Origin: Anaerolineales bacterium
Lineage (GTDB): Bacteria > Chloroflexota > Anaerolineae > Anaerolineales > Villigracilaceae
Assembly (NCBI GenBank): GCA_026928255.1
Contig: JAIXKJ010000008.1
Coordinates: 39,440 to 93,321 of the forward strand
DNA: 53,882 nt
Direction: 5' to 3'
In this document: positions 53,041 through 53,882 of the stretch, piece after piece
How positions within the stretch are numbered: position 1 is the stretch's first letter
How the letters are laid out: each line of letters begins with the position of its first letter
Made by a program: the position numbers and the translations under genes
The notes under the pieces: model-generated
The model's database searches: none
Told to the model about the DNA's origin: nothing
What the model saw: only the letters and a program-made list of their open reading frames with translations

Positions 53041-53620
53041 ACTCCCCCTTCGTCGTTTCGTAGTTTTGATGCAGGATGCTGTGGATTCCGAGTTCCTGAG
53101 CGACTTGAACGAACAAGGCGCGGTCGTCCAAATAGGCGACTTGATGCGGGCGGGCTTGCGAGACGTCCAACGCCATGCGATAGATGTCGGCGTCGGGTTT
53201 GCGGTAATGGACGAAGCAAGAGGAAATGAAGAAATCTATAAACGAATTGAGTTGAAAGCGTTCCACGCGGTAGGTCGTCAGTTCGCGCCCCTCGTTGCTG
53301 ACGGCGGCGACGCGCAAGTTGTGCCGCGCCTTAAGCGTCTTAATCAACTCGATCATCTCAGGGAAAGGTTGAGACTGCGCGTACATAAAGGCTTTGAAGT
53401 CGGCGGGCGTAAAGGCGCGTTCTCGGTGAAAAACGACGCGCCGCAGGTACTCGTCGAGGCTGAGTTTGCCTTCTTCGTAGGTGTCGAAGGTGAGATGATG
53501 CCGTTCGTCCATCTCGGCGTAATCCAACTGAAACTGACTCGCGGCGCGGGCGCGGGCGTTGTGATCCCAGCCGTTCGTCAACAGCACGCCGCCAATGTCT
53601 AGGAAGAGTGTGGTAATCAT
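53018..53620 (-). CDS. HAD-superfamily hydrolase (IA type)
   Basis: A 200-residue haloacid dehalogenase-like phosphatase. Motif I is FLDIGGVL, motif II AVSNEGRE, motif III the Lys in HYRKPD and motif IV VAYLDDRA. These hydrolyse phosphate esters through an aspartyl intermediate; the substrate is unknown. A TATAAT box lies 6 nt before the ATG with no ribosome site. The last codons (encoding ELVIRG) lie in the repeat region, so the C-terminus may have been added by repeat growth. Confidence 0.85.
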   Translation of the reverse strand: MITTLFLDIGGVLLTNGWDHNARARAASQFQLDYAEMDERHHLTFDTYEEGKLSLDEYLRRVVFHRERAFTPADFKAFMYAQSQPFPEMIELIKTLKARHNLRVAAVSNEGRELTTYRVERFQLNSFIDFFISSCFVHYRKPDADIYRMALDVSQARPHQVAYLDDRALFVQVAQELGIHSILHQNYETTKGELELVIRG

Positions 53621-53626
53621 AAGCGG

Positions 53627-53632
53627 ATTATA
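53627..53632 (-). promoter_or_regulatory. -10 box for leaderless HAD gene
   Basis: TATAAT on the minus strand ends 6 nt before the ATG at 53620. Confidence 0.5.
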
Positions 53633-53728
53633 AAGGAATAGACGGTTAGAGGACAGGCAATTGCCCGCCCTTTTCCGCCAATTCTTCTATCCTTACAGAC
53701 ACATGCCCCAAAAGGAGAATTTCGTTCT

Positions 53729-53850
53729 CCCTCATCCCCAACCCTTCTCCCTTTGGGAGAAGGGAGAGGAGTCTCCACTCCTTTTCTGGAAGGGTATTAG
53801 AGAAGGGCGACTGAATCCCCTCTCCCGCTGGGAGAGGGCTAGGGTGAGGG
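53729..53850. repeat. MITE-like palindromic repeat, family B (long copy, inverted)
   Basis: Hairpins CCTTCTCCC/GGGAGAAGG and CCCTCTCCC/GGGAGAGGG, inside outer CCCTCATCCCC and AGGGTGAGGG ends. It matches the reverse complement of 39272-39360, with about 30 extra bases in the middle. The remaining 53633-53728 and 53851-53882 hold no feature I can name. Confidence 0.7.
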
Positions 53851-53882
53851 TAAAGACGAGGTCTAGGGCGAGAGCGTTCAAT

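Overview
The window looks like a chromosomal segment of an uncultured Chloroflexota bacterium, most likely class Anaerolineae. This is inferred from gene content (GAF-rich two-component proteins, many lipoproteins, a SpoIIIAA/Ycf45-like R3H ATPase, long same-strand catabolic operons) and from style (moderately high G+C, many 4-bp ATGA/GTGA start-stop overlaps, several promoters whose -10 box sits 6-7 nt before the start codon). No rRNA, tRNA, CRISPR array, phage gene or transposase was seen.

Layout. (1) 1-13670 is a signalling block. It holds the end of a histidine kinase, an OmpR-like response regulator and then a tight operon: a REC-REC-GAF-PAS hybrid kinase, two paralogous NMT1/THI5-like substrate-binding lipoproteins with no ABC transporter beside them, a 1432-residue membrane receptor with HAMP, PAS and five GAF domains but no kinase domain, a soluble histidine kinase, a threonine synthase fused to a receiver domain, and a single-domain receiver. 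(2) 13799-20216 holds housekeeping genes: a sulfite-oxidase-like molybdoenzyme, an HtrA-type lipoprotein protease with a DnaJ/CbpA co-chaperone, a LOG-family phosphoribohydrolase, methionine aminopeptidase, thymidylate kinase and an R3H/AAA ATPase. (3) 20217-32000 is mixed: a DUF389-like membrane protein with an SH3 tail, a phosphohexomutase, a membrane pair including a Vps62-like protein, galactokinase, an ATP-grasp ligase behind a strong palindromic operator, a duplicated membrane protein, a DUF3597 protein, a ComM/YifB ATPase and a family-4-like uracil-DNA glycosylase that lacks the usual Fe-S cysteines.

(4) 32016-52901 is the most interesting part: about 18 genes on one strand behind one good promoter. 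In order they encode a class III CoA-transferase, FdrA, a nitrilase-superfamily amidohydrolase, a DUF1116 protein, a fused tandem cyclase-family hydrolase, an NmrA-like NAD(P)-binding protein, a three-subunit molybdenum hydroxylase with its CoxG partner, a BMP-type nucleoside/purine-like ABC transporter (binding protein, ATPase, two permeases), a second cyclase-family hydrolase, a thiolase-like protein whose nucleophilic Cys is replaced by Pro, its DUF35 partner and a DUF2877 protein. FdrA, DUF1116 and DUF2877 are the three proteins reported to form oxamate carbamoyltransferase (AllF, AllG, AllH) in Escherichia coli allantoin catabolism. My reading is an uptake and catabolic pathway for an N-heterocycle: import, Mo-dependent hydroxylation, metal-dependent ring opening, amide hydrolysis and carbamoyl-group recovery, with a CoA-dependent branch. 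The substrate is not known from sequence. Standard allantoin genes (allantoinase, allantoicase, carbamate kinase) are absent from the window.

The gaps inside this operon hold several small palindromic, MITE-like repeats, one nested inside another. The window closes with an inverted-orientation relative of one of these repeats next to a HAD-family phosphatase gene.
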